This document shows, one piece after another, positions 33,572-43,036 of a stretch of DNA of 64,000 bases. This DNA is from Flavobacterium sp. KACC 22763. Lineage in GTDB: Bacteria > Bacteroidota > Bacteroidia > Flavobacteriales > Flavobacteriaceae. The DNA is taken from contig NZ_CP117879.1 of the NCBI RefSeq assembly GCF_028736155.1, positions 1,860,001-1,924,000 on the forward strand. The letters run 5' to 3'. Made by a program: the position numbers and the translations under genes. Under the pieces are notes generated by a model. It did no database searches. It was not told where the DNA came from and saw only the letters and a list, made by a program, of their open reading frames with translations. Each line of letters starts with the position of its first letter. Position 1 is the stretch's first letter.

Positions 33572-34471
33572 ATGAAAAAAGATCGCTTATTGGCAAAATG
33601 GCTCAACGACGAATTATCTCCTGATGAATTGGCAGCATTTGAGGCAAGTCCCGATTTTGAAAAATATCAAAAGATAAAAAAATACACCAATCATCTCGAA
33701 GCAGGTGATTTGGATGAGAATGCTATGCTATCGAATATTTTAAGCCAGAAAAAAACAGCTCCAAAAACGGTTCCATTATACAAAAAATGGATCTTTAGAG
33801 CTGCCGCTATTTTTGTCCTGGCTCTTGGAATTGCCTTTGCAATGAAAGTTTTTATCCCTCAAACAGAAACTGCCGATCTTGGAAAAAAGACTGCTTTTTC
33901 ATTACCCGATAATTCTGAAGTGGTTTTAAATTCAGGTTCTGAAATACACTATAAAAAATGGAATTGGAACAGCAACCGGCATTTGGAACTAAAAGGAGAA
34001 GCCTATTTCAAAGTGGCAAAAGGCAGAAAATTTGAAGTGCAGACCAATCTTGGAAAAGTAACAGTTTTAGGAACGCAATTTAATGTTAAAGCCAGAAAAA
34101 ATAAGTTTGATGTTGCGTGTTACCAAGGCCGTGTCAAAGTAACTTATGGCAACGCTGAAATTCTATTAACTCATGGACAAAGCGTTCGCTTTGAGAGTGG
34201 AAAACAGATAAAAATGACTGTAAGTTCATTACAGCCAGAATGGATGGATAACCAGATCTGTTTTTATAAAGAAAACATACGGACTATTTTAGATGAAGTT
34301 GAAAGGCAATACAATATTAAAATCGATCTGAATGCCAAAGACACCATCTCCCTGTTTACAGGAAAATTGCCTGCAAAAGATCTCAATACAGCTTTGCAGA
34401 TTATTGGCACGACTTATCATTTAGAAGCTAGAAAAGTTTCAAACAGCAAAATAATTTTTGACGAAAAATAA
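33572..34471 (+). CDS. FecR family anti-sigma factor
   Basis: 299 residues. The cytosolic N-terminal part ('LAKWLNDELSPDELAAFEAS') binds sigma, one membrane helix lies at about 71-91 ('IFRAAAIFVLALGIAFAMKV'), and the periplasmic FecR domain contains 'GKKTAFSLPDNSEVVLNSGS' and 'HLELKGEAYFKVAKGRKFEV', followed by a DUF4974-like C-terminal domain ('VERQYNIKIDL'). It transmits the receptor signal to the ECF sigma factor encoded upstream. Its stop codon is directly followed by the ATG of the receptor gene. Confidence 0.95.
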   Translation: MKKDRLLAKWLNDELSPDELAAFEASPDFEKYQKIKKYTNHLEAGDLDENAMLSNILSQKKTAPKTVPLYKKWIFRAAAIFVLALGIAFAMKVFIPQTETADLGKKTAFSLPDNSEVVLNSGSEIHYKKWNWNSNRHLELKGEAYFKVAKGRKFEVQTNLGKVTVLGTQFNVKARKNKFDVACYQGRVKVTYGNAEILLTHGQSVRFESGKQIKMTVSSLQPEWMDNQICFYKENIRTILDEVERQYNIKIDLNAKDTISLFTGKLPAKDLNTALQIIGTTYHLEARKVSNSKIIFDEK

Positions 34472-37006
34472 ATGTTCCGCCCCAAAGAATTCCATTTTTT
34501 GTTTTTTCTCTTTTTTCTTGTCCTGAATCTTTCTGCTCAGGACAAAGGAAAGGTTATGCCTTTTAAAAAAATAATAATTGATATTGAAAAACAGTATGGC
34601 GTGAGCTTTAATTATACCGAAGACAATATTGAAGGCCTCGAATTAAATCCTCCCAAGAAATCATTTTCATTAGACCAAAAACTGGAATATCTTGGAAAAA
34701 GAACCAATTTATCTTTTGAAAATATAGGCAACAAATTCATCAACATCTATAAAAAGGATGCTGTTTTAAAAACGATTTGCGGCTATGTCTTATCTTCGAT
34801 AGATAAAAAGCCCATTGAAAATGCCAACATCAGTTTAAACAATAAAAATCATTTTACAACTGATTCAGAAGGCTATTTTGAGTTTAGTGAAGAAAGCAGA
34901 AATACTTTTGCAATCAGCCATGTCGGTTTTGCATCAAAGAGAATTACGGCAGGCAATACAGGGGATAAAGACTGCATTCAAATCCTACTGGAACCTGAAA
35001 TAACAGAATTGCACGAAATTAAAACCAATGCTATCCTGGCTTCGGGCATTTCAAAAAACACTGATGGATCTTTTGAAATTAAACCCAAAAAATTTGGTAT
35101 TCTTCCCGGTTTAATTGAACCTGATGCCTTGCAGACCATGCAGCAGATTCCGGGCGTAAACAGTCTCGATGAAAGCGTATCAAGCATCAATGTTCGAGGC
35201 GGTACGCACGATCAGAATTTATTTTTGTGGAATGGGATACGAATGTTTCAAACGGGACATTTTTTTGGTTTAATATCTGTTTTCAATCCAAATCTTGCGC
35301 ATACTATTTCCATCTATAAAAACGGAAGTTCTGCCTTTTACGGAGAAAGCGTTTCAAGTGTAGTTGCGATTTCTTCCACTCCGGAAAAAGCAGAAAAAAA
35401 TTCATTCAGCGCAGGAATCAATATGATTAATGCTGATGTGTACGGAAAGTATAATTTTTCTAAAAAAAGCTACATCGAAATTTCGGCGCGTAAATCGATT
35501 ACAGATTTTATAGAAACCCCTACCTATCGGGAGTACTTCAATAAAGTATTTCAAAATACTACAATCACAGATTTTTCGCAGAACCAAAATCTCAATTATA
35601 AAAGCGATAAAAAATTTGGCTTTTATGATGCTACGATAAAATATGCTCAAAAAATAGGGATCAAAGATCAAATAATATTGGATTTAATAACCATAAAAGA
35701 TAATCTAGAGGTTGTTAAAAGTGCCGCTTCATACAGTATCAATAAATCGCAAAACAATAATTTGCGCCAGCAGAATTACGGCGCAAATCTCTCATGGAGA
35801 AGAAACTGGAACAGCTTCAACACCACCAAGATTAATATCTATAATTCTTCGTACGAGCTTTTGGCCAATCAAAACACAGCTTACGAAAACCAGACTGTTA
35901 TTCAGGAAAACACAGTCAATAATAATGGCGTGAATTTAGAGAACAATCATATCCTAAACTCTAAATTTAGCTTCAGCGACGGCTATCAGTTTAATGAAAT
36001 TGGCATTACAAATTTAGAGCAGGTAACCAATCCCGATTTTTATCGTAATGTAAAAGAGGTTTTAAGAACTCATGCTTTAATTCTGGAAGGAAAATATAGC
36101 GATACCATTTCCCGAGTATATGCAAAGGGCGGAATGCGGCTTAATTATATTGAAAAATTCAAAAAATATATTGCAGAGCCCAGAATTCAATTGGGTTACG
36201 GAATCAGCAAAAGTGTGACTTTAGAATTACTTGGCGAGCTAAAAAGCCAAAACTCCCAGCAGATTATTGATCTGCAGAAAGATTATTTCGGCATCGAAAA
36301 AAGACGCTGGATTGTTTCCAATAACGGCACAATTCCAATACAAAGAAGCAGACAGCTTTCATTAAACCTATTCTTCCAAAAAAACAGCTGGCTTCTGGAT
36401 ATCGAAAACTTTTACAAAAAAGTAACCGGAATAACGACCTCCAGCCAGGGTTTTCAGAATCAGCTGGAATTTGTCAGAACTACCGGCGATTATGAAATAT
36501 GGGGAACAGAAATGCTGATCCAAAAAAAAATAAACCGCTTTCTTACGTGGTTAAGCTATACTTACAATGAAAACAATTATCATTTTATCAATTACGAATA
36601 TCCCCGTTTTCCAAACAACTTTGAGCTGACGCACACTTTATCGTGGGCAGGAATTTATGAGAAAAATAATTTCAAGATTGCTCTTGGCACAAAATGGTCT
36701 TCAGGAAGGCCAAAAACATCTCCAGACTTATCTCAAATTGATCTTTCTGATCCTGTACTGGTTTACAATAAACCAAACAACAGCAATCTTCATATGTTTT
36801 GGCAGGTTAACCTTTCTTCAACCTACAAGTGGGAAACCGCAGAGGGAATTCAATATAAAATTGGCGTATCAATCTTAAATATCCTAAACAGAAGAAATGA
36901 AATCAGCGAATATTACAGAATAAATACTTTAACCAATTCTATAGAAGAAGTGGACACTTTTTCGCTGCAAAGAACTCCAAATCTGAGTTTTAGAGTTTCA
37001 TTCTAA
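34472..37006 (+). CDS. TonB-dependent receptor with STN signalling domain
   Basis: 844 residues: signal peptide (to about residue 22, ending 'LNLSAQ'), an STN domain at about 30-90 ('IIIDIEKQYGVSFNYTEDNI'), a CarboxypepD_reg-like domain ('ICGYVLSSIDKKPIENANIS'), a plug ('MQQIPGVNSLDESVSSINVR'), and a barrel ending 'TPNLSFRVSF'. The STN domain contacts the FecR protein encoded directly upstream (adjacent stop and start codons). The ligand is unknown; proximity to the siderophore gene set suggests iron or haem compounds. Confidence 0.93.
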   Translation: MFRPKEFHFLFFLFFLVLNLSAQDKGKVMPFKKIIIDIEKQYGVSFNYTEDNIEGLELNPPKKSFSLDQKLEYLGKRTNLSFENIGNKFINIYKKDAVLKTICGYVLSSIDKKPIENANISLNNKNHFTTDSEGYFEFSEESRNTFAISHVGFASKRITAGNTGDKDCIQILLEPEITELHEIKTNAILASGISKNTDGSFEIKPKKFGILPGLIEPDALQTMQQIPGVNSLDESVSSINVRGGTHDQNLFLWNGIRMFQTGHFFGLISVFNPNLAHTISIYKNGSSAFYGESVSSVVAISSTPEKAEKNSFSAGINMINADVYGKYNFSKKSYIEISARKSITDFIETPTYREYFNKVFQNTTITDFSQNQNLNYKSDKKFGFYDATIKYAQKIGIKDQIILDLITIKDNLEVVKSAASYSINKSQNNNLRQQNYGANLSWRRNWNSFNTTKINIYNSSYELLANQNTAYENQTVIQENTVNNNGVNLENNHILNSKFSFSDGYQFNEIGITNLEQVTNPDFYRNVKEVLRTHALILEGKYSDTISRVYAKGGMRLNYIEKFKKYIAEPRIQLGYGISKSVTLELLGELKSQNSQQIIDLQKDYFGIEKRRWIVSNNGTIPIQRSRQLSLNLFFQKNSWLLDIENFYKKVTGITTSSQGFQNQLEFVRTTGDYEIWGTEMLIQKKINRFLTWLSYTYNENNYHFINYEYPRFPNNFELTHTLSWAGIYEKNNFKIALGTKWSSGRPKTSPDLSQIDLSDPVLVYNKPNNSNLHMFWQVNLSSTYKWETAEGIQYKIGVSILNILNRRNEISEYYRINTLTNSIEEVDTFSLQRTPNLSFRVSF

Positions 37007-37146
37007 CATCTTTCCGCAAGAGTTTTTTAAAACTCTTATTCTATATTTTATTCTTTTTTCAAAAAATCGCAATTCTTTGGTAGGGTAATCTTTACTAAGG
37101 CTGTTTCACTATAGAATCATCATTTGATTTGAGACAGTTTTAAAGC

Positions 37147-37551
37147 ATGGATACACAAGAAAATTCAACATCCAATAAACGGCAGATCAGATTTGCATCA
37201 CAATGCAAGTCTGAAATAGCATCCATTATGGACGCCATTTACATGATCGGCGGAAAATGGAGAATTCCGATAATCCTGACCCTTATGCAAGGCAGCAAAC
37301 GGTTTTCTGAAATTCAGAAAGAAGTGCACAAAATTGCTTCCAAAGTTTTGGCCCATGAACTGAAAGAAATGGAACTAAACGGATTTGTTGAAAAGAAAAC
37401 AGATGATCAAAGCCGCGCTAAAACCGAGTACCAATTAACCGATTACAGTTCTTCGCTGGAACCTATTATCAAATCATTACGGGATTTTGGCCTACAGCAT
37501 CGAAAAAAAATGCGCGATGAAAGCCATCAAGTAAAAAAGAGCGCTGGCTGA
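37147..37551 (+). CDS. HxlR family transcriptional regulator
   Basis: 134 residues with the HxlR winged helix: 'IMDAIYMIGGKWRIPIILTL', 'GSKRFSEIQKEVHKIASKVL', 'AHELKEMELNGFVEKKT' and 'TEYQLTDYSSSLEPII'. The cysteine often found before the helix is at about residue 19 ('RFASQCKSEI'), so redox response is possible. It precedes by 30 bases a run of four envelope genes on the same strand and probably regulates them. Confidence 0.95.
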   Translation: MDTQENSTSNKRQIRFASQCKSEIASIMDAIYMIGGKWRIPIILTLMQGSKRFSEIQKEVHKIASKVLAHELKEMELNGFVEKKTDDQSRAKTEYQLTDYSSSLEPIIKSLRDFGLQHRKKMRDESHQVKKSAG

Positions 37552-37580
37552 TTATTATTTATCACTAATACAAACCAAAT

Positions 37581-37973
37581 ATGAAAAGAAAAAAAACAGC
37601 AATTCTAGCCGCAATATTACTGCTAATAATTTCTGGGGGCATCTACTTTTATTATGGAGTCATCTTTAAAGAAGCCCGCAATATAGAATCAGAAGCTCCA
37701 GATTTTAGTTTAACGGCAAAAAAACTTCTTGAAGACTATACCGCAGATCCTAAAAAAGCAGATGCATTATATCTCAACAAAACTATTGAAATAACAGGAG
37801 CTGCAACCAAAGAAACCGATTCTGCAATTGTACTTGAAAATAGCGTTTTCTGCCTTTTCAAAGAAAAGCTAAAAGACAAAATGATCGATAAAAAAACTAC
37901 GATTAAAGGCAAATGCATTGGATATGACGAACTGTTTATGGAAGTCAAAATTGACCAATGCAGCATTAAATAA
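37581..37973 (+). CDS. OB-fold (tRNA_anti-like) exported protein
   Basis: 130 residues: one N-terminal membrane anchor or signal segment ('AILAAILLLIISGGIYFYYG') and an OB-fold domain with 'LYLNKTIEITGAATKETDSA' and 'KKTTIKGKCIGYDELFMEVK', typical of the PF12869 tRNA_anti-like family; no nucleic-acid role is shown for such exported members. It is the first of four genes (with DUF5777, a c-type haem lipoprotein and YceI) often found together in Bacteroidota. Confidence 0.85.
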   Translation: MKRKKTAILAAILLLIISGGIYFYYGVIFKEARNIESEAPDFSLTAKKLLEDYTADPKKADALYLNKTIEITGAATKETDSAIVLENSVFCLFKEKLKDKMIDKKTTIKGKCIGYDELFMEVKIDQCSIK

Positions 37974-37996
37974 CCCAAACCAATACTAATTAATTT

Positions 37997-38839
37997 ATGA
38001 AGAAAATTCTAGTTCCGTTCTGCCTGTTTTTAGCAACACTGGCCTATTCTCAGGATGATTTACTAAAGAGTCTTGATTCTACTCAGACAGAAGAAAGCTA
38101 TTCTACAGCAACCTTTAAAGCTTTACAGCTGGTAACGCTGCAGACCACAAAAATGCCGGCTAAAAAAGAGTTTTATTTTGTGGTTTCACACCGTTTCGGC
38201 TCTGTAAAAGATGGCTTTGACAGTTTTTTCGGCCTTGACAATGCCACCACAAAACTTGGGGGAATTTATGGCATTACAGATTGGCTATCAGCGAGCCTTT
38301 CCAGACATACTTTAAACAAAATGTATGAAATCGGATTAAAGTATCGAATGGCAAGACAAAACGATAGTTTCCCTCTCGACATTGTTGGATACAGTGTGGC
38401 AGACATCAATACTTTTTTGGAAAAAGACCAGTACCCGGGCTTAGAATCCAAACATCGCATGACCTATGTGCAGCAGGTTTTAATTTCCAGAAAAGTGAGT
38501 AAAAAATTCTCATTAGAATTAGTGCCATCCTTTATACACAAGAACCTTTACAATCCTGATATAGAAAGGGACAATCAGTTTTCTTTTGGCGGCGGGGGAC
38601 GCTATAAGATCACGAAGAGGCTGTCTGTCAATTTAGAATACATGCACAATTTTGATAAGCCGGACTTTTATAAAAATCCGCTGTCTGTGGGCCTTGATAT
38701 AGAAACTGGCGGACACATATTTCAATTAATATTTACCAATTCACAATCTATGAGCGAGAGCGGATATCTTACCAATGCCTCTGGCGACTGGGGCAAAGGA
38801 GATTTCTTCTTTGGCTTTAACCTTTACCGAGTTTTCTAA
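37997..38839 (+). CDS. DUF5777 family beta-barrel protein
   Basis: 280 residues: signal peptide (MKKILVPFCLFLATLAYSQ) and alternating beta-strand pattern with 'FKALQLVTLQTTKMPAKKEF' and 'YFVVSHRFGSVKDGFDSFFG', the opening signature of DUF5777, ending 'GFNLYRVF' with a terminal phenylalanine as in outer-membrane barrels. Function unknown. Tight spacing (23 bases before, 18 after) suggests an operon with its neighbours. Confidence 0.88.
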   Translation: MKKILVPFCLFLATLAYSQDDLLKSLDSTQTEESYSTATFKALQLVTLQTTKMPAKKEFYFVVSHRFGSVKDGFDSFFGLDNATTKLGGIYGITDWLSASLSRHTLNKMYEIGLKYRMARQNDSFPLDIVGYSVADINTFLEKDQYPGLESKHRMTYVQQVLISRKVSKKFSLELVPSFIHKNLYNPDIERDNQFSFGGGGRYKITKRLSVNLEYMHNFDKPDFYKNPLSVGLDIETGGHIFQLIFTNSQSMSESGYLTNASGDWGKGDFFFGFNLYRVF

Positions 38840-38857
38840 CAATTAAAACAATAAATC

Positions 38858-39271
38858 ATGAAAAAAACAATCGCACTTACAATTTTACTCGCTGCATTGG
38901 CAAGCTGCAGTGATTCTGATACAACTCAGGAGATCGAAACGCCAACAAGTCCAACGAACCCGACAAACCCGACAAACCCGACAAACCCGACGGATCCCAC
39001 AAATCCAACAACTGCTATTACCTACAATAAAGATGTAAAATCTATTATTGATGCCAATTGCATAAGCTGCCACTCAAGCGGAAGATCGGCATCTTTCAGA
39101 CCATTAACTACTTATGCGCAGGTAAAAGCTGCTGTAGAAAATGCTGGTCTATTAGGCAGAATTCAATTGCAAAGCGGCCAGCAGGGACTTATGCCTCAAG
39201 GCGGCAGAATGGCTCAGGCTAATATTGATCTAATTGTAAAATGGAACACCGATGGGCTAAAAGAAAACTAA
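38858..39271 (+). CDS. c-type haem lipoprotein with Thr-Asn-Pro linker
   Basis: 137 residues. Lipobox 'AALASC' at about residues 12-17 makes it a lipoprotein. A spacer of repeated 'NPT' units follows, encoded by near-identical 9-base repeats around 38960-38998, then a domain with a single haem-binding CxxCH motif in 'DANCISCHSSG' and a distal methionine in 'GLMPQGGRM'. This is the small cytochrome usually encoded with DUF5777 and YceI genes; an electron-transfer role is inferred. The NPT repeat may vary in length between strains. Confidence 0.88.
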   Translation: MKKTIALTILLAALASCSDSDTTQEIETPTSPTNPTNPTNPTNPTDPTNPTTAITYNKDVKSIIDANCISCHSSGRSASFRPLTTYAQVKAAVENAGLLGRIQLQSGQQGLMPQGGRMAQANIDLIVKWNTDGLKEN

Positions 39272-39276
39272 TTTTT

Positions 39277-39831
39277 ATGAAAAAGCCATATCTAATTTTC
39301 TTAGCGCTACTGGTAGCTATAGCAGCACATACTCAGGGAACTGCGCAAAAACTAATTACAAAAACAGGCAATATAAAATTTCAGGCATCCATGCCATCTT
39401 ACGAAGAAGTTGCCGCCGAAAGCAAATCAGCATCGGCTGTTCTGGATCAGACAACGGGGGATTTTGCCAGTCTGGTGCTTATAAAGGGATTTCGTTTTAA
39501 AGTGGCGCTGATGGAAGAGCACTTTAATGAAAATTACATGGAATCTGAAAAATTTCCAAAAGCAACTTTCAAAGGTAAAGTTGAAGATTTTGACAGTTCA
39601 AAAATTACAGCTTCACCCAAAAATTTCACATTAAAAGGAGATCTCACCATTCACGGAAAAACAAAACCGGTCTCAGTGATTGTAAAAATCTCCAAAGCTC
39701 AAAATGGAGTTAAAGCCATTGGCTCATTTGAAGTAAAACCTGAAGACTTTGCTATTGAAATACCTAGTCTTGTGAGAAAGAAAATTGCCGACAAAATCGA
39801 GATTGATTATAATTTTTCATTAATTAAATAA
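39277..39831 (+). CDS. YceI family exported protein
   Basis: 184 residues from the ATG at 39277; an earlier in-frame ATG overlaps the haem lipoprotein gene and would precede the signal peptide (MKKPYLIFLALLVAIAAHTQ). YceI features are 'TKTGNIKFQASMP', 'FNENYMESEKFPKATFKGKV' and 'LKGDLTIHGKTKPVSV'. The family is a lipocalin-like barrel that binds polyisoprenoids or similar lipids in the periplasm. It closes the four-gene cluster. Confidence 0.92.
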   Translation: MKKPYLIFLALLVAIAAHTQGTAQKLITKTGNIKFQASMPSYEEVAAESKSASAVLDQTTGDFASLVLIKGFRFKVALMEEHFNENYMESEKFPKATFKGKVEDFDSSKITASPKNFTLKGDLTIHGKTKPVSVIVKISKAQNGVKAIGSFEVKPEDFAIEIPSLVRKKIADKIEIDYNFSLIK

Positions 39832-39950
39832 TCTCTTTTAATAATCAGCCCTATCCAGATTTGAAAGAGCATTAAACATGACAAATGTTCTGTAGGCCGG
39901 TGTGAATTTATAGCGCCGGTCTCTTTTTTTAACCTTAAAATTAAACTAAA

Positions 39951-40397
39951 ATGATCTGCAGAAATTACATTGTTACCGGAGAAGATGTAAATGATTATAT
40001 GGTTATGGAAGATGCCGCATACATTTCATATGCCCTTCGACTGTTATATCACTTTTTATTCAATAACGGATTTTCAAAAGAAAAACTCAATTCCATGCAT
40101 TTAGGCTTACAGGAAGGAAATCATGAATTAATCTGCCATAAAGCTTTGATGTTTACCCAATCCTTTTCAGTTGAAATGAAATATTGCCATATAGGGGACA
40201 CTATCAATTTCAAGAGCTGCTTTTCTAACTCAAACAATGAATGCTGTGCAGAAGTTATAAAAGAAGTAAAATGGTTTGATCCAATCAGCAGAGAAGTTGT
40301 TAAAACGCCTAAACAGGTTTTGTCGCATCTGCCAAAGACTAAAATGCAATTAAATGCGGCGCTAAGAAATCAGATCAGCACCAATTCCCAAACTTGA
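39951..40397 (+). CDS. Putative hotdog-fold thioesterase-like protein
   Basis: 148 residues with 'YIVTGEDVNDYMVMEDAAYI', a long central helix region 'LRLLYHFLFNNGFSKEK', then beta strands 'MKYCHIGDTINFKSCFSN' and 'CCAEVIKEVKWFDPISREVV', a pattern like acyl-CoA thioesterases of the 4HBT type. The family call is tentative. Near its end 'PKTKMQLNAA' is encoded by a 26-base stretch that recurs with one change at about 26012-26037, where only a short 3' remnant remains. TTGATTAAAATCAT, one mismatch from the FNR-type box, overlaps its stop codon. Confidence 0.55.
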   Translation: MICRNYIVTGEDVNDYMVMEDAAYISYALRLLYHFLFNNGFSKEKLNSMHLGLQEGNHELICHKALMFTQSFSVEMKYCHIGDTINFKSCFSNSNNECCAEVIKEVKWFDPISREVVKTPKQVLSHLPKTKMQLNAALRNQISTNSQT

Positions 40398-40602
40398 TTA
40401 AAATCATTTTTTTTCTTAAAAATTCTGCCGCAAATTAGGGAATATAATGCGGATTTTAAAACCTTCGGCCATGGCAAATTTTTAGCCCAAATCATCCTGC
40501 AGACCCAATAGGCCTCCTAAAAGCCAAAGCCATCAGATCGATTGCCAAAAACCTTAAAAAGGCGCTAACTCAGATTGATGGATCACCAGCTATTGGCCGT
40601 TC

Positions 40603-40803
40603 CTACTTTGCCTTCATTGCCCTTATCACTTTACCGGCCCTTCTATCTGCTCGTGCATTCTGAAGCGACACTACAGCCCATATGGCCGCGGGAATCCAAC
40701 CGATAAGCGTGATCTGAAGGATAAGGCATAAAAGAGCTGTGAGAAGCTTTCCTCGCAGAAGAAAAGACAGCGAGGGAAAAAATATGGCAATTAAGGTCAT
40801 CAT
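40603..40803 (-). CDS. YqaE/Pmp3 family small membrane protein
   Basis: 66 residues forming two membrane helices ('MMTLIAIFFPSLSFLLRGKL' and 'ALLCLILQITLIGWIPAAIW') with a basic tail ('ADRRAGKVIRAMKAK'). The 'FFPSL' and 'IGWIPAAIWA' pattern is the Pmp3/YqaE signature. Such proteolipids are stress-induced and influence membrane potential in other organisms. The gene stands alone; the short flanks (40398-40602 and 40804-40914) hold nothing else. Confidence 0.9.
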   Translation of the reverse strand: MMTLIAIFFPSLSFLLRGKLLTALLCLILQITLIGWIPAAIWAVVSLQNARADRRAGKVIRAMKAK

Positions 40804-40914
40804 AGTTTTTTGGTTTTAATGATACGGTAAAAGAAAAGAATTCAGAGCTAAAACAAGTAAGACGCCTCTCAACAGATTTTGTTTCAAAAGAAAATCAGAT
40901 AATCAAATAGGCAT

Positions 40915-42102
40915 TCAATACGACCTGATTTTCCTGATCATCTTCTCCAGAGTGAGTATGGCAATATTCTTGTCGTTCTCCTCCGCATTATAGGATTTGC
41001 TGCGCACCGACTGGTAGGACAGATCCCTTTTAAAGGCGGTGGACAGATGGGGCACTATCCTTTGGAAGACCAGGCTCATTGATCTGGACTTCACCACGCG
41101 AGCCTCATCGGCAGCTCTGAGAATAATCCCGATCTGATCTGCCGAGAGATCGCATTCGAGTTTATTCTCATGCTTCTGGGCCAAACCGGCAAGACCTTGT
41201 CCCCCGGCAAACTCTATCTGTTTTTCCAGATACTCAAGCTCGCGTCTGAACCAGTTCTCCAATACTGTTTTTACAGGCTCAAGACCAGCATTGAAAAACA
41301 GCTTTCCGCCCGAAGGGATCTGACTGACCTCTTTAAGCAAATAGGATAAAAAAGCGAGCTTTTCAGAAAGGCTTTCCCGCTCTTCCAATCCGGACATAAA
41401 ACGGCTTATCAGCAGATTGATATAAACGGCGCTGTTGAAATTCAAACTGACCAGCTTTTGGTCCAAAAGCGCAATCATCGCTTCGTCTTGAGAATAGTCA
41501 ATCTGCAAAAGCTCATTTAAAAGGGTCCGTTCATAGATCGCCTGGCGGAAAGTTGCTCTGCTGCTGCCCTGCATCGAAAGAGATTGGGCCAGTTCCTCCA
41601 CAACCGCTCCTAAAGCCTGCTGCATCTGCCCGCTTCCTGTTTGAAGCTTCTGAAGCCGTTTCAGCTTGAGCCGCGCCTCTTTTCTGCAGACCAGCAGATA
41701 CACAATGGGCATCCTTTCATCCAAACTCAAATAGCCCGAATACCGCTGCTCCAAAAATGACAGCAGACCATCAAGGCATCTTATGATATCCTCACCACAC
41801 CTTGACAAGGCAGCATTCTGAAAGGCACCCTCTTTCTGCCTGTCCGCCATCGCATCCAATAGGAAAATCAATGTCGAATGGTACTTTCTGACCAGAAGGC
41901 GGATCTGCTTTCTGCGCCTCAGGGCAAATATTTCGTTTTTGATCCTCACCCGGATCCTCACCGACTCTTTTGCCGCATCTTCTGAAATCGCAGCCAGCTG
42001 CTCTTTGGTCAATTGGCCCGCATCCATTCCATTGGAGCCAAAACGTTCCAATATCAGATCATCCAGCCATTCTAAAGGATATCTATTGTTCATCATTTTC
42101 AT
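40915..42102 (-). CDS. RteC-like mobile-element regulator
   Basis: 395 residues, almost entirely helical and rich in arginine and leucine. The C-terminal part, with 'LECDLSADQIGIILRAADEA' and 'SYQSVRSKSYNAEENDKNIA' then 'ILTLEKMIRKIRSY', resembles the end of RteC, the regulator that activates excision of Bacteroides conjugative transposons, and of the related flavobacterial proteins. The N-terminal part is less similar. The match is from memory and moderate. It lies beside an AraC-type gene on the same strand, and its presence fits a conjugative element. Confidence 0.55.
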   Translation of the reverse strand: MKMMNNRYPLEWLDDLILERFGSNGMDAGQLTKEQLAAISEDAAKESVRIRVRIKNEIFALRRRKQIRLLVRKYHSTLIFLLDAMADRQKEGAFQNAALSRCGEDIIRCLDGLLSFLEQRYSGYLSLDERMPIVYLLVCRKEARLKLKRLQKLQTGSGQMQQALGAVVEELAQSLSMQGSSRATFRQAIYERTLLNELLQIDYSQDEAMIALLDQKLVSLNFNSAVYINLLISRFMSGLEERESLSEKLAFLSYLLKEVSQIPSGGKLFFNAGLEPVKTVLENWFRRELEYLEKQIEFAGGQGLAGLAQKHENKLECDLSADQIGIILRAADEARVVKSRSMSLVFQRIVPHLSTAFKRDLSYQSVRSKSYNAEENDKNIAILTLEKMIRKIRSY

Positions 42103-42146
42103 GTTTCAATTGCAGTTAATACTAAAAACTAACGACTCTTAAATCT

Positions 42147-43013
42147 CTAGGGGCATTTCGAACGGTATTCAGACGGGGTGCAGAACATCAATTTCTTAAA
42201 GAAAATGTCAAATGCGGAAAGGGAGCTGAACTCCAGCTCTTCCGCTATTTCAGCAATGGTGAAATTGGAATCTTGGAGCAGGTTTACTGCTTGGACAAGC
42301 ACAGCCTCAATTATTGTCTTCTTGGCAGATTTTCCTGTTATTTCCTTCACCACCCTATTCAGATAGCCTGAAGTGACATACAGCGCACCGGCATAAAACT
42401 TCACGCTGTGATGCTTTCGGCAGTGAATGGCAAGAACAGCCAAAAACTGCAGTGAAAGCCTTTCTCCTCTCGAAGCATGCAATGCAGCAAGGCTAAAGTA
42501 CTTGGAATGGATGAGCTTCATTTCAAAAAAAAGCAGATCAGCACTCATGCGGCATAATTCCCTATCAAAATCAGCAGGTTCAGTTCTATCCCCTTCTTTA
42601 TAAAGCAGCCTGCATATCAGCGACAGCACTTTATAGTCTTTCACATCTAGGCCTATTTTTATGGCTTCCCTCACTGACCTGTAAAACAGAGAATCTGTGT
42701 AATGGAAATTAGAGCCTCGGTTCATCCTGCTGGCAGATAGCCCAATCACATAAAATTGCGGCCCATCCTCCCATTCAACTGCTCTGCAGCTGATTTTCGG
42801 CGGGAGCATCAGCAGATCATGCTTTTTTAGATCCTGAATGCTTTCTCCAGTGCGCATTTTAAATCTGCCTGACTTCATTAAGAGCATAACGGGATGATGA
42901 AGAACAAATGATTCTTCTGAAGAAAGCTTAGCCGCATATTCCTTAACCAAATCAATGGCAACGCCTGAAAAAGACAGCTGATTCATTTTGCCGCCAATCA
43001 AATCTTTCAGCAT
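42147..43013 (-). CDS. AraC family transcriptional regulator
   Basis: 288 residues. An N-terminal cupin-like sensor ('ESFVLHHPVMLLMKSGRFKM', 'HDLLMLPPKISCRAVEW') is followed by a C-terminal AraC double helix-turn-helix: 'HSVKFYAGALYVTSGYLNRV' then 'NFTIAEIAEELEFSSLSAFD' and 'IFFKKLMFCTPSEYRSKCP'. It lies 45 bases upstream of the RteC-like gene on the same strand, so both may be one regulatory unit of the mobile element. Confidence 0.92.
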   Translation of the reverse strand: MLKDLIGGKMNQLSFSGVAIDLVKEYAAKLSSEESFVLHHPVMLLMKSGRFKMRTGESIQDLKKHDLLMLPPKISCRAVEWEDGPQFYVIGLSASRMNRGSNFHYTDSLFYRSVREAIKIGLDVKDYKVLSLICRLLYKEGDRTEPADFDRELCRMSADLLFFEMKLIHSKYFSLAALHASRGERLSLQFLAVLAIHCRKHHSVKFYAGALYVTSGYLNRVVKEITGKSAKKTIIEAVLVQAVNLLQDSNFTIAEIAEELEFSSLSAFDIFFKKLMFCTPSEYRSKCP

Positions 43014-43036
43014 AATGGAATCTGATATGAGACAGC

